A DNA stretch of 64,000 nucleotides from GCA-016699445 sp964555055 (GCA_964555055.1 CAZKQW010000001.1:1-64000), one strand, 5' to 3'; numbered from the stretch's first letter, positions 6,290-15,526 are shown. A program made the numbers and translations. Notes: a model not told the origin generated them from the letters alone.

Positions 6290-7708
6290 TTAAGCGTCGG
6301 CCAGGGAACGGTTCGGGAGGGCGAAATAAAAGGTCGCGCCTTCTCCGACGGAGGATTCGGCCCAAATACGCCCGCCGTGTCGGGCGAGTATTTTGGACAC
6401 GCTGGCCAGTCCCACCCCGCTGCCCGGATATTCGGTGGCCGAATGGAGACGATGAAAGGCTTGAAAAAGGCGATGCTTCTGTTCCGTATTGAAACCCGCC
6501 CCGTTGTCGCGCACGAAAAAGACCTTTTCGCCTTCGTCTTCTCGGTTCTCGGATAAGCCGATTTCAATCATGGCCTTTGGGACTTTGGAGGTGAACTTCC
6601 AGGCGTTCGAGATCAAATTCGTGAGGACCGCCGTGAGTAACCGGTAATCCCCCACCGCATCCAATCCAGGCTCCACCTTCCATGAGACCGAGCGCCGGGG
6701 TTCGGACGCTTGAAGGCGCTCGAGGAGGATCCGCGATTGCTTACTGATATCCACATAGCCGTATTCCATAGGGCAATTCGACAGGTGAAAGAGCTCCAAC
6801 AACGCATCGATCAACTGCGACATGGTGCTGGTGGCGGACAACACTTGGTCGAACATCTCCCGTCCCTGCTCATCCAGACGTTGCCGATTCGTCTCCAGAA
6901 GGATTTTCGAGAACCCGTCAATCGCCCTGAGGGGAGCCCTCAGGTCATGGGACACGGAATAACTAAACGCTTCCAAATCGGCCGTCCGCTCCCGGACGCG
7001 TTGCTCCAACGTCTTGTTCAACTCCTCCAAGGATCGCAGGGAACGGTCCCTCTGCTCCTCGGCATGCATGATACGGGTCATTTGCTGCCACATCCATTGG
7101 GCCAAACGGTCTTTATTCTCGGGATACTCGTTGAGCAGGAGTTCCGGAGGGATGTAAAAGAGATTATTCTCGTTGAGCGCACGGCCTATATAGAAGGATT
7201 GGTGGGTCATCAACGCGTCCTTGATGGCGCGTAAGGGCACCGTATCCTTGTGGTATTGGCAAATGCCCTTGAGGGGTTTGTCGCGCAGCACGTTCTCGAG
7301 GCGCGCTTCGTATTCCTGTAGACGCTCGAAATTCTTATCGGAACCCAGTTCCCACCGCATGTCCCCCGTCGCGTAAAGCCCCGAAAAACCGTCGTGGAGG
7401 GATTGGTCGATGAGCCGGCATAACATCGCGATCATAGCTTCGGGGTTGAAGCCGCCGCCCGCGAGGTGGCTGCGATCGGAGGAAAAAACAAGGGACCCGC
7501 GGGACGTCTCATGGGCGATGTCCACGCCTTTTTGATGTAGGGCTCCTTGGACCATTTGGACCATTTCGGGATCCCCCAGGTAAAGGCATCGGTTTTTCTC
7601 TTTCAATCCTTCCAATAGTAAAGGGACGATGACGGGCAACTGCTCCGAAGGATGGCCTTCGTAGATGAGGCATTTATGGCGGCTGGTAGGATCCTGACTT
7701 TCCATCAT
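6290..7708 (-). CDS. MEDS-domain sensor histidine kinase
   Basis: The 472-residue soluble sensor kinase starts with a MEDS/DcmR-type sensory domain (about 1-190; HKCLIYEGHPSEQLPVIVPL, LGDPEMV). A coiled coil (about 205-240) links it to a HisKA domain with phospho-acceptor H254 in SVSHDLRAPLRAI. The HATPase has N-box LISNAWKFTSK, G1 DNGAGF and G2 GSGVGLASV. No transmembrane helix is seen. The architecture matches the phytochrome-like cytoplasmic kinases. No response regulator is adjacent, so it is an orphan. It is divergent from the secreted esterase at 7784 across 75 bp, which must hold both promoters. Confidence 0.9.
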   Translation of the reverse strand: MMESQDPTSRHKCLIYEGHPSEQLPVIVPLLLEGLKEKNRCLYLGDPEMVQMVQGALHQKGVDIAHETSRGSLVFSSDRSHLAGGGFNPEAMIAMLCRLIDQSLHDGFSGLYATGDMRWELGSDKNFERLQEYEARLENVLRDKPLKGICQYHKDTVPLRAIKDALMTHQSFYIGRALNENNLFYIPPELLLNEYPENKDRLAQWMWQQMTRIMHAEEQRDRSLRSLEELNKTLEQRVRERTADLEAFSYSVSHDLRAPLRAIDGFSKILLETNRQRLDEQGREMFDQVLSATSTMSQLIDALLELFHLSNCPMEYGYVDISKQSRILLERLQASEPRRSVSWKVEPGLDAVGDYRLLTAVLTNLISNAWKFTSKVPKAMIEIGLSENREDEGEKVFFVRDNGAGFNTEQKHRLFQAFHRLHSATEYPGSGVGLASVSKILARHGGRIWAESSVGEGATFYFALPNRSLADA

Positions 7709-7783
7709 CCGATTTTAAATCCAAACGGCATCCGAAGAAAGAATGATTTCCTTTATCCGTATTTTTTTATATAGGGACGGCTT

Positions 7784-10708
7784 ATGCGAAAAATAAATCC
7801 TGTGTTCTTCCTCAGCTTTTTGCTGTGGGCCTTCAATCTCCCCGCTCAAACCGCGACTCCTGGTTTTCAGGTTTTTGCGGATTCTCGGTGGTCTTCCGTC
7901 GGGTCCGGTGCCGATCCTGATGGCTCTGGGCCAGCGACCCAGATGGGCGTCGATGCCTTCGCCACGATAACGGAAGCGGTGGAAGCCGTCGCTCCCGGTG
8001 GCATCGTTTCCATAGCGGAAGGTCGGTACCAGGAGCAGATCCACATAGCCAAACCACTCACCCTCCGAGGCGCGGGCGGCGGCACCGTAATCCAATCACC
8101 CGCATCCCTTGAACCCCTCTTCAATACGGGCGTGCCGAACCAACCGATCGTCTTCGTGAACGACACGAACAATGTGACGATTTCCTCCCTGGTCGTCGAC
8201 GGCCTGGGGCTCGGCAGGGAGAATTACCGCTTCATGGGTATCGCTTATTTCAATGCGGGCGGCACCATCGACCAAGTGGAAGTCCGAAATCTCGAAGAAA
8301 CCCCTCTCAGCGGCGAACAACACGGGATCGCGATTTACGCGCGGAATACCGAGACGACGGAACGAACCCTCGTCATCCGGCGTTGCCATCTCCATCATTA
8401 CCAGAAGAACGGAATCGCCGTCGTCGGAGCGCATTTCCAAGCGACGATCACGGACAATACGGTCGTCGGATCCGGCCCCACCGAAGCGATCGCCCAAAAC
8501 GGCATCCAACTGAGTTATGGCGCCCGCGGGACGATCGAAAGGAATACCGTGACCGGCAACGACTGCACCAGCGAGGCCGGGTATTGCACTCTCGATCCTG
8601 CGGCTTCCCAAGATGCGGATACGGCCGCCGGCATTTTGGTGTTCTCCCCCGGATCCGAAGACATCGTCATCGCCGACAACGCCCTAGCGGACAACCAATG
8701 CGACATCTGCGCCCTCTCTTACGGTTATTATACGACGGCCGAACGGATGGGTCTGGATATCCACGACAACCGGATCGACGGTGGCGTTTTAGGGATCGGC
8801 ATTTTCGACCCGGATGGGACGGTCCCGGTTTCCGCAATGCTTTCAAGGAATAGGGTCCACCAGACGCAATACGGACTGTTCTTGAGGGACGATACGCCGG
8901 CTTCCACGAGGCCCCTCGTCGCGGCCCATCATAACGACATCACCGAGAACACGCCCTACGGCGTTTGGAGCAACGTTTCCCTCGACGCGGAAAACAATTG
9001 GTGGGGGTGCCCGGCCGGTCCCACTTCGACTTTCGGCGCATGCGACGCCCGCAGCGAGAGCGTCGATTCCTCCCCATGGCTACCGACCCCCGACCTCTCC
9101 GCCACGACAGGCGCTTATTTCGAGTTTTACCTCTCTCAACGGGATTTTAACCGCACTACGGGGTCTACATGGACCGTTCCCATCGACATCGAATGGTACG
9201 CGAACCAGGCCCCCATTTACTTTTTCTCGCCCGACGTCCCTCCCACCAGCGGGATCTCCTTCCAAGTGACGCCGAATCCCGCGCTTCGGCCTGCGAACGC
9301 TTCGCAATCCCGCATCCAGGTCACGTTCAGCGCTTCCTTTGGAGCTCCGGCGCCCTCTTACACGACGTTCCTCTTAAGAGGCCAGGCCGGCACCGTGACA
9401 GCTAACCAAGGCATCGAAGTCAGTCTAACCCCGGGCACGAGCTCCGGAGGTAATTCCGGAGGATCCGGCGGCATCACATCCTCCGGGGGCTCCAGCGGAT
9501 CTCCCGGATCCGGGGGAATCTCAGGAACCGGCGGTTCTTCAACAGGAACCGGCGGTTCTGCGAGCGGTTCGGGAGGCATGACCGCCAGCGGAGGAACGAC
9601 GGGTTCTGGCGGGACTTCCGGAAGCGCGGGCGCCTTGGGCACCGGAGGGGTTTCCGGTTCTGGGGGTGCTTCGGGTACGGCCGGCTCCATCGGCACGGGA
9701 GGCGTGTCTGGAGGAACCGGAGGTTTAGGAGGCGCGGGTACCGGCGGTTCTAGCGGTAACGCCGGCGGCACGGGGAGCGGCTACATATCCCGTGGTTTAC
9801 CGACACCCGCGCCGGATAGCATCGGTTACGAGGGCTCTTTCTCCGATGCGACCGGCTGGATGACGCCGACCTTAACCTTGACCGGCGTATCGCGGCCTGC
9901 CCTTTCTAGCGGAGATCGTCTTCGGATCTACCGTCCCGACAGCCGCCGTACGAACCTTCCTCTCCTCATGATCTTTCCGGGCACCGGCAGCGATACGGCC
10001 AATTTCATCGACGAAATCGGCGGCAACCCCGCTGATCTCGTCAACGTCTTCAGTCCTGATGAAGTTGTCATCGCCGTCCTCCCGCACGCCTACCAACCCG
10101 ACGGGGATTGGGACCATCCTTGGGACGCGGGCTATTGGAACACCTCGATCGACAATACCAACACCAACCCCGACCTCGCCTACACCAGAGCCGTCATCCA
10201 AGAAGCGCGGCACGCCTACGGCATCGATCCGCGACGCGTCTACGCGGTGGGGCATTCCAGCGGCGGTTTCTTCGCGGCCTATGTCGCGGAGATGTTGGGC
10301 GACCGGATCGCCGGGTTCGGGGAAAATGCGGGGGGTCTCGTCGGCTGCCTGACCAACGGGAAAAAAGCGCCCGACCCCCAATACCGCAGCTCGTCGACGA
10401 ACTGCGATACGATCCTAAGCGGCATCAGCGATTTTTCCGGGAGGAGAGCTTATACCTGTTCCAGCACCTGGGAACCATTCCCCTCGTTTTATCCGGGAAA
10501 TTCGATCCCCGCTTACCTAAGCCATGCGAATAACGACAACGCCGTCTCCGTCTACCATACCTGCTTCTTGAGGCAGCAAATGATCGGACGGGGCGCCGTC
10601 GAAGGGACGAACCTCTGGACGACGATCCGAAACGACGGCAGCGGCCACTCCGTCGGGCCTGGATTTTTGACCAATGCCTGGTCGCGTTTGAGGAACCATA
10701 GCTTATGA
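7784..10708 (+). CDS. Secreted beta-helix / Gly-rich linker / PHB-depolymerase-like esterase fusion
   Basis: A signal peptide (MRKINPVFFLSFLLWAFNLP) is followed by a parallel right-handed beta-helix region (about 30-450), with a DUF1565-like entry (GADPDGSG...FATITEAVEAV) and NosD/pectate-lyase-like coils. A short beta domain (about 450-550) follows. A long Gly/Ser/Thr-rich linker (about 552-665, built from GTGGxSGxGG-type units) leads to a C-terminal alpha/beta hydrolase of the LpqC/feruloyl-esterase/PHB-depolymerase class. That domain has the nucleophile elbow GHSSG (823-827, S825) and an oxyanion segment at LLMIFPGTGSD. It should be an extracellular polysaccharide- or polyester-acting esterase whose helix binds the polymer. 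The GST gene overlaps its stop by 4 nt. Confidence 0.85.
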   Translation: MRKINPVFFLSFLLWAFNLPAQTATPGFQVFADSRWSSVGSGADPDGSGPATQMGVDAFATITEAVEAVAPGGIVSIAEGRYQEQIHIAKPLTLRGAGGGTVIQSPASLEPLFNTGVPNQPIVFVNDTNNVTISSLVVDGLGLGRENYRFMGIAYFNAGGTIDQVEVRNLEETPLSGEQHGIAIYARNTETTERTLVIRRCHLHHYQKNGIAVVGAHFQATITDNTVVGSGPTEAIAQNGIQLSYGARGTIERNTVTGNDCTSEAGYCTLDPAASQDADTAAGILVFSPGSEDIVIADNALADNQCDICALSYGYYTTAERMGLDIHDNRIDGGVLGIGIFDPDGTVPVSAMLSRNRVHQTQYGLFLRDDTPASTRPLVAAHHNDITENTPYGVWSNVSLDAENNWWGCPAGPTSTFGACDARSESVDSSPWLPTPDLSATTGAYFEFYLSQRDFNRTTGSTWTVPIDIEWYANQAPIYFFSPDVPPTSGISFQVTPNPALRPANASQSRIQVTFSASFGAPAPSYTTFLLRGQAGTVTANQGIEVSLTPGTSSGGNSGGSGGITSSGGSSGSPGSGGISGTGGSSTGTGGSASGSGGMTASGGTTGSGGTSGSAGALGTGGVSGSGGASGTAGSIGTGGVSGGTGGLGGAGTGGSSGNAGGTGSGYISRGLPTPAPDSIGYEGSFSDATGWMTPTLTLTGVSRPALSSGDRLRIYRPDSRRTNLPLLMIFPGTGSDTANFIDEIGGNPADLVNVFSPDEVVIAVLPHAYQPDGDWDHPWDAGYWNTSIDNTNTNPDLAYTRAVIQEARHAYGIDPRRVYAVGHSSGGFFAAYVAEMLGDRIAGFGENAGGLVGCLTNGKKAPDPQYRSSSTNCDTILSGISDFSGRRAYTCSSTWEPFPSFYPGNSIPAYLSHANNDNAVSVYHTCFLRQQMIGRGAVEGTNLWTTIRNDGSGHSVGPGFLTNAWSRLRNHSL

Positions 10709-11355
10709 AGACGCGACCCACCCTCGTGATCGGAAACAAGAATTACTCGTCGTGGTCCCTGCGCCCTTGGTTCTTCCTCAAGCAAAACGGCGTCCCCTTC
10801 GAAGAGATCCGGATTCCCCTTTACGATCCCCGGTTCGAACGGACCGTCTCGGAATATTCCCCTACCGGGAAAGTCCCCGTGCTTTTGGATGGGGATTTGA
10901 AAATTTGGGATTCCCTCGCCATTTGCGAGTACGCCGCGGAAACCTTCCCCCACCTCCAAGCGTGGCCGCGGGATGCGGGTCAAAGGGCCCAAGCGCGCTC
11001 CATTGCCGCCGAGATGCATTCCGGATTCTTGGACATGCGGCATGCCCTCCCGATGAATTGCCGTAAAACGTTCCCGGAGTTTCAAGTGCCCGAAAACGCC
11101 CTTGAGGACATCCGCCGCATCCAGGAGATTTGGGACGGTTGTTTGGCGTCGTCTTCGGGGCCTTGGCTTTTCGGCGGCTTCGGCATCGCGGACGCGATGT
11201 ACGCGCCCGTCGCCCTGCGTTTCTCGACTTACGGGGTTTCCTTGACGTCTTCCTCCCGCAAATACGTCGCACAGGTCAAAAAAACGCCCGCCATCCTAGA
11301 ATGGATAGCGGGCGCCGAAAACGAAACCGAAATCATCGCCTCTTTCGAGAAATGA
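10705..11355 (+). CDS. Glutathione S-transferase family protein
   Basis: The 216-residue cytoplasmic protein has an N-terminal thioredoxin-like domain. SSWSLRP holds the catalytic-position serines, the cis-proline region is PTGKVPVLLD, and the glutathione-binding signature is IWDSLAICEYA. An all-alpha C-terminal domain follows. It belongs to the GST_N_4/GstA-like group, whose members conjugate or isomerise small electrophiles using glutathione. The ATGA overlap with the secreted esterase implies translational coupling, odd for a cytosolic/secreted pair. It ends tail-to-tail against ahcY with no spacer. Confidence 0.9.
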   Translation: MKTRPTLVIGNKNYSSWSLRPWFFLKQNGVPFEEIRIPLYDPRFERTVSEYSPTGKVPVLLDGDLKIWDSLAICEYAAETFPHLQAWPRDAGQRAQARSIAAEMHSGFLDMRHALPMNCRKTFPEFQVPENALEDIRRIQEIWDGCLASSSGPWLFGGFGIADAMYAPVALRFSTYGVSLTSSSRKYVAQVKKTPAILEWIAGAENETEIIASFEK

Positions 11356-12678
11356 CTAATAACGGTAATGGTCGGGCTTGAATGGGCCGTTCGGCTTCAC
11401 GCCCAGATACTCCGCTTGCTTGTGATTAAGCTCCGTTAGTTTCACACCGATTTTCCCTAAGTGCAAACGGGCTACTTTCTCGTCCAGCGTCTTCGGCAGG
11501 ACGTAGACTTTCTTCTCGTAGTTCTTATGGTTATTGAAAAGCTCGATCTGGGCCATGACCTGATTCGTGAATGAATTGCTCATCACGAAGCTCGGATGGC
11601 CGGTGGCGCAGCCTAAGTTCACCAAGCGTCCCCGGGCCAGGATCGTGATCCGGCGGCCGTTCGGGAGGACGGCTTGGTCGACTTGCGGCTTGATGTTGAC
11701 GATCTTCACGGCTTTGTCGTTGAAGACGCTGTTCACGTCGATCTCGCTGTCGAAATGGCCGATGTTGCAGACGATGGCCTGGTCCTTCATCACGTCGATA
11801 TGCTTCCGCGTGATGACGTCGCAACAGCCCGTCGCCGTGATGAAGAGGTCCGCGATCGGCGCCGCTTCCTCGATCGTCACGACTTGGTAGCCTTCCATCG
11901 CCGCCTGAAGCGCGCAGATGGGATCGATCTCGGTGATCAGCACGCGGGCGCCCTGGCCTCGCAACGACTGGGCGCAGCCCTTGCCGACGTCGCCGTAACC
12001 GCACACCACCGCGATCTTGCCGGCGATCATCACGTCCGTCGCGCGCTTGATCCCGTCGAGCAGGGACTCGCGGCAGCCGTAGAGGTTGTCGAACTTGGAC
12101 TTGGTGACGGAATCGTTCACGTTGATGGCGGGAGCGCCGAGCTTCCCTTCCTGGTGCATCCGGTAAAGACGGTGCACGCCGGTGGTCGTTTCCTCCGAGA
12201 TGCCGCGGATGTCCTTCAGGAGTTGGGGGAATTTATTGTGGACCATGAGCGTCAAATCGCCGCCGTCGTCCAGGATCATGTTGGGTCCTGAACCGTCGGG
12301 CCAGAAAATCGTCTTCTCCACGCACCAGTCGTACTCCTCCTCGGTCTCGCCCTTCCAGGCGAATACGGGAATGCCCGCGGCCGCGATGGCGGCTGCGGCG
12401 TGGTCTTGGGTCGAGAAGATGTTACAGGAGGACCAGCGGATATCCGCTCCCAAGTACTTTAGGGTCTCGATCAAGACCGCGGTCTGGATCGTCATGTGAA
12501 GGCAGCCGGCGATCTTAGCGCCCTTGAGGGGCTGCGACTTGCCGTATTCCTCGCGCAAAGCCATGAGGCCGGGCATCTCCGTCTCGGCGATTTCGATTTC
12601 CTTACGGCCGAAATCGGCTTGGCCGATGTCGGCGACTTTATAATCGGGCGCGTTTTTCTGTGCGGGTTGCGCTGTCAT
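11356..12678 (-). CDS. ahcY: Adenosylhomocysteinase
   Basis: The enzyme reversibly hydrolyses S-adenosylhomocysteine to adenosine and homocysteine, clearing the inhibitory product of SAM-dependent methylations. At 440 residues it has the bacterial/eukaryotic family length. It shows the NAD-binding segment VVCGYGDVGKGCAQSLRGQG, the VNDSVTKSKFDN substrate lysine region and the conserved C-terminal KPDHYRY. It lies 63 bp downstream of cysK on the same strand, so homocysteine/cysteine metabolism is clustered. I find no SAH-riboswitch-like element in the short gap. A GGAGAC-type ribosome site precedes the ATG. Confidence 0.97.
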   Translation of the reverse strand: MTAQPAQKNAPDYKVADIGQADFGRKEIEIAETEMPGLMALREEYGKSQPLKGAKIAGCLHMTIQTAVLIETLKYLGADIRWSSCNIFSTQDHAAAAIAAAGIPVFAWKGETEEEYDWCVEKTIFWPDGSGPNMILDDGGDLTLMVHNKFPQLLKDIRGISEETTTGVHRLYRMHQEGKLGAPAINVNDSVTKSKFDNLYGCRESLLDGIKRATDVMIAGKIAVVCGYGDVGKGCAQSLRGQGARVLITEIDPICALQAAMEGYQVVTIEEAAPIADLFITATGCCDVITRKHIDVMKDQAIVCNIGHFDSEIDVNSVFNDKAVKIVNIKPQVDQAVLPNGRRITILARGRLVNLGCATGHPSFVMSNSFTNQVMAQIELFNNHKNYEKKVYVLPKTLDEKVARLHLGKIGVKLTELNHKQAEYLGVKPNGPFKPDHYRY

Positions 12679-12741
12679 GAAGGTCTCCTTTTTTTGAGTG
12701 GCCTTTCATTTGCGAGCGCAGAAAATTTTTGCAAGGTTTTC

Positions 12742-13692
12742 TTAAACCGAGATCCCCTCGTATAAGGCGCTGGAGAGGTAACGCTCCCCCGAATCGGGTA
12801 GAATCACAACGAGCGTCTTCCCGGGATTCTTTTCTGCCTGCCTCAAGGCCGCGACCATCGCGGCTCCGCAAGAAATACCGGAGAGGATGCCCTCTTCTTG
12901 GGCTAAGCGTTTCGCCATGGCCATGGAGTCGGCGCTGTTCACACGTTCGACTTGGTCGACGATGGTAAGGTCGAGATTTTTCGGAACGAATCCCGCGCCG
13001 ATGCCTTGGATTTTATGAGGGCCCGGTTTCACGCTTTCTCCGTTTCGGGTTTGCGTGATGACGGGACTCTCCTCGGGCTCGACGGCGACCGAAAGGATTT
13101 TCTTTCCCTTTTGATTCTTAATGTACCGGCTGACACCGGTGATTGTTCCGCCGGTTCCGACGCCGGAAATCAAAAGATCGATCTTCCCTTCCGTATCTTC
13201 CCAAATCTCCGGACCCGTCGTGTCTTCGTGGATTTTCGGGTTCGCGGGATTTTCGAATTGCTGCATCAATACATATTTTTCAGGGTTGCTTTCGTAGATC
13301 TCCTTAGCTTTCGCAATGGCTCCCGGCATCCCCTTCGCCCCTTCGGTCAAAACCAATTCGGCCCCGAAAATCTTCAACAACTTCCGACGCTCCAAACTCA
13401 TGGTTTCCGGCATCGTGAGCGTAATCGGATATCCTCGGGAGGCGGCGACAAAAGCCAGGGCAATTCCGGTGTTTCCGCTGGTCGGCTCGATAATGTGTTT
13501 CCCGCCCTTTAAGAGACCTTTTTTCTCCGCGTCCCAAATCATCGCGGCGCCGATACGGCATTTGACGGAATACGCGGGGTTCCGGCCTTCGATCTTCGCC
13601 AGGATCGTCGCTTGGGTTTGATTAATCCGGGAACTGATTTTCACCAGCGGTGTCCGGCCGATAGAGAGGGAGTTATCTTCGAAAATATTCAT
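12742..13692 (-). CDS. cysK: Cysteine synthase A (O-acetylserine sulfhydrylase)
   Basis: This PLP enzyme joins sulfide to O-acetylserine to form cysteine. The 316-residue sequence carries the PLP lysine in NPAYSVKCRIG, the asparagine/serine loop PTSGNTGIALA, the phosphate-binding GVGTGGTITGVSRY and the C-terminal LPDSGERYLS, all typical of CysK. AGAAAGGA lies 5 nt before the ATG. It follows cysE, whose product supplies O-acetylserine and in other bacteria binds CysK in the cysteine synthase complex. Confidence 0.97.
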   Translation of the reverse strand: MNIFEDNSLSIGRTPLVKISSRINQTQATILAKIEGRNPAYSVKCRIGAAMIWDAEKKGLLKGGKHIIEPTSGNTGIALAFVAASRGYPITLTMPETMSLERRKLLKIFGAELVLTEGAKGMPGAIAKAKEIYESNPEKYVLMQQFENPANPKIHEDTTGPEIWEDTEGKIDLLISGVGTGGTITGVSRYIKNQKGKKILSVAVEPEESPVITQTRNGESVKPGPHKIQGIGAGFVPKNLDLTIVDQVERVNSADSMAMAKRLAQEEGILSGISCGAAMVAALRQAEKNPGKTLVVILPDSGERYLSSALYEGISV

Positions 13693-13805
13693 AGAAATCC
13701 TTTCTTAGTTCATAGGTTATAAAAAGCGTAATTCATTAAGATCTGCAGCATTCGAATAATGCGTGTCAAGAATGGCAAGACAATTCAGGTGGATTTAAAC
13801 GCCAG

Positions 13806-14630
13806 CTAAATATCCCAACTCGCCGCGGAGGCGATGTCTTGGGGGCTTTCCTTGAGCAAGGCACGCGGATTGGCCAGCATGATCTTCGAATACGGAGGCA
13901 CGGAGAACGTGATCCAGCAGGAGCCTCCGATGACGGAGCCCTTGCCGATCACCGTGTCACCTCCCAAGATAGTCGCATGCGAATACAGGACGACGTCGTC
14001 CTCGATCGTCGGATGCCGCTTCTTTTCGGATTTATTCTGGATGGCTAAAGCGCCCAACGTGACGCCTTGAAAGATGGTCACGCGGTCGCCGATCACCGCC
14101 GTCTGGCCGATGACGACGCCGGTGGCGTGATCGATGAAGAGCCCCTCGCCGATCGTCGCGTCGGGGTGGATGTCGCAACCCGTCTTCGCGTGGGCCATCT
14201 CACTCATCATGCGCGGAAGGAACGGCACGTCCCTCTTCGCAAGCTCGTGGGCGAGCCGGTGGATCATCAACGCCTGGAACCCCGGATAGCACATGATGAC
14301 CTCGTCCAGACATTCGACCGCCGGATCGCGGTCCGCGGCCGATTGCGCGTCTTTGAGGAGTTTGGTCCTGAGGGAAGGCAACGTCCCCAAGAACTCCGCG
14401 ACGACGGCCCGGATCTCCTTTTGCGTGGGGATCTTGCGCCGCCCCTTCTGGCTTTCAAAAGCCCTGGACACTTGTCCGATGAGGATTTTGCGGACCTGAG
14501 ATTCGGCTTTTCCCACGGCCGATCGGCTCGTGGATTTCGCGACGTCGCTGAAACTCAGGTGATGAGGGAACAAAAGGAAGCTAAGGGCGCGCACGGCATA
14601 AGCGACTTTATCCTTTTGGGGGAGGATCAT
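13806..14630 (-). CDS. cysE: Serine O-acetyltransferase (EpsC-type)
   Basis: It transfers acetyl from acetyl-CoA to L-serine, the committed step of cysteine synthesis. The 274-residue protein has an N-terminal helical region (about 1-150). A left-handed beta-helix of hexapeptide repeats follows (HPDATIGEGLFIDHATGVVI, with catalytic histidines and aspartate in DHATG and the YSHATILG turn), then the usual SVPPYSKIMLANPA-type tail. The long N-terminus with LAHELAKRDVPFLPR is that of the EpsC/SrpH branch. It overlaps yhhN by 4 nt. Confidence 0.94.
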   Translation of the reverse strand: MILPQKDKVAYAVRALSFLLFPHHLSFSDVAKSTSRSAVGKAESQVRKILIGQVSRAFESQKGRRKIPTQKEIRAVVAEFLGTLPSLRTKLLKDAQSAADRDPAVECLDEVIMCYPGFQALMIHRLAHELAKRDVPFLPRMMSEMAHAKTGCDIHPDATIGEGLFIDHATGVVIGQTAVIGDRVTIFQGVTLGALAIQNKSEKKRHPTIEDDVVLYSHATILGGDTVIGKGSVIGGSCWITFSVPPYSKIMLANPRALLKESPQDIASAASWDI

Positions 14631-15283
14631 AAAGCACCTCGGGCGATCGTGGACGCGAGGATCATTTGGGCCGCATAGTAAAAAGGAAGGCCCCAGAGTT
14701 TATTGGCCAGGCCCGGACGCACGAATCGGTCGCGCGCCACGGAGATGTCGGAGAGGTAAAAGACGACGGCGCCCGCCAGCATCCAAACGCCCCCTTTCCC
14801 GAAGGCGGCGGCGGCGGCGAGACTCAGCATCACGCTGATCACGACCATATACGCCCAAACCGGAGCCGCCATTTTAGGATCCTGGGCTTTGACGGAAGGC
14901 ATGAGCCAGCGCGCCACGAAGAACCCGACGACCGAAACGATTCCCAAAGCAAGGGCTCCCGCGAAGGCGTCTCCCAGAGGAAAAAACGCGGCCCCATACG
15001 CGATATGGGCGCACAGAAAACTCGCTAAGCCATATTGAAAGAAGGCTTTCGAATCCGATCGGAGGAGGAAAACGTCGCCTACCCACGAAAGGACCAAGGC
15101 TAAGAAAACCCAACGTCCGTAGGCATCCGTGAAAGCTCCTAAGGAAACGGCATAAACGAGAAAAATCGTGGACGCCGTGATTTTGGAAATCCAAATCACG
15201 GGGCGGACGCGCCTCCATTCCCCGATTAAAAGGGCTCCGACTTCGGCGATCATTAAGAAGATAAGGAGCGATGAGAAAGTCAT
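14627..15283 (-). CDS. YhhN/TMEM86-family membrane protein (lysoplasmalogenase family)
   Basis: The 218-residue inner-membrane protein has about seven or eight predicted hydrophobic helices. Signature motifs of the YhhN/TMEM86 family are SWVGDVFLL and VVFYLSDISVARDRF; the conserved aspartates are thought to be catalytic in lysoplasmalogenases of this family. Its ATGA overlap with cysE puts it first in the cysteine operon. Its link to sulfur metabolism is unclear. The promoter should lie in the 299-bp divergent region shared with the sulfate operon. Confidence 0.85.
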   Translation of the reverse strand: MTFSSLLIFLMIAEVGALLIGEWRRVRPVIWISKITASTIFLVYAVSLGAFTDAYGRWVFLALVLSWVGDVFLLRSDSKAFFQYGLASFLCAHIAYGAAFFPLGDAFAGALALGIVSVVGFFVARWLMPSVKAQDPKMAAPVWAYMVVISVMLSLAAAAAFGKGGVWMLAGAVVFYLSDISVARDRFVRPGLANKLWGLPFYYAAQMILASTIARGAL

Positions 15284-15341
15284 AAAAGGACAATTTCCTT
15301 GAACTGAAAACGAAGATTATTCAAATTTTATGTTTTTCGGT

Positions 15342-15370
15342 TTGACAAAATTAACCGAGTCGGGCGTTAT
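15342..15370 (+). promoter_or_regulatory. Sigma70-like promoter upstream of the sulfate operon leader
   Basis: A perfect -35 TTGACA (15342-15347) is followed after 17 nt by a weak -10 CGTTAT (15365-15370), placing transcription start near 15377. It would transcribe the structured leader or small RNA that follows. Confidence 0.5.
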
Positions 15371-15373
15371 AGC

Positions 15374-15526
15374 AAGACTTTATGTTTCTCAAACGTCTTC
15401 AAAACCAAGCTTGTGGGTGCTGTCGGTGCATGTGTATGCAGCCGATGGCGAGCTGTTTTTGATTGAGCGTTTCCTAGCAGGACAAATCAAAACCTACCGC
15501 GCATCGGCCCTTTAAGGGCCTTTTTT
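15374..15526 (+). ncRNA. Putative structured leader or small RNA upstream of the sulfate-uptake operon
   Basis: Between the promoter and a strong terminator lie two further stem-loops. AAGACTTT (15374-15381) pairs with AAA-C-GTCTT (15391-15399) with one bulge. TCGGTGCAT (15423-15431) pairs with ATGCAGCCGA (15436-15445) around GTGT, also with one bulge. The unit ends in the terminator at 15506-15526, about 60 bp before the porin gene. It could be a terminator-controlled leader (riboswitch or attenuator) of the sulfate operon, or an independent sRNA. It matches no riboswitch consensus that I know, and no SAM-box elements are seen. Confidence 0.4.
15506..15526 (+). terminator. Rho-independent terminator before the sulfate operon
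   Basis: GGCCC-TTTAA-GGGCC is followed by six T. It lies between the putative leader promoter and the porin start, so either an sRNA ends here or operon expression depends on read-through/antitermination. Confidence 0.8.

Noticed and set aside
9438..9779. Tandem DNA repeat array in the secreted esterase gene
   Set aside because: The repetition is at protein level (Gly/Ser/Thr units) with varied codons and no constant period, so it is a linker rather than a DNA repeat.
11674..12291. 205-codon plus-strand frame
   Set aside because: Antisense to ahcY; translation is the D/H/V/A-rich type seen opposite real GC-rich genes.
12679..12741. SAH riboswitch in front of ahcY
   Set aside because: Only 63 bp separate cysK and ahcY, and I see no structured element there matching the known SAH aptamer.
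15330..15515. 61-codon ORF upstream of the porin
   Set aside because: It begins upstream of the -35 box, runs through two hairpins and stops inside the terminator loop; an RNA explanation is better.
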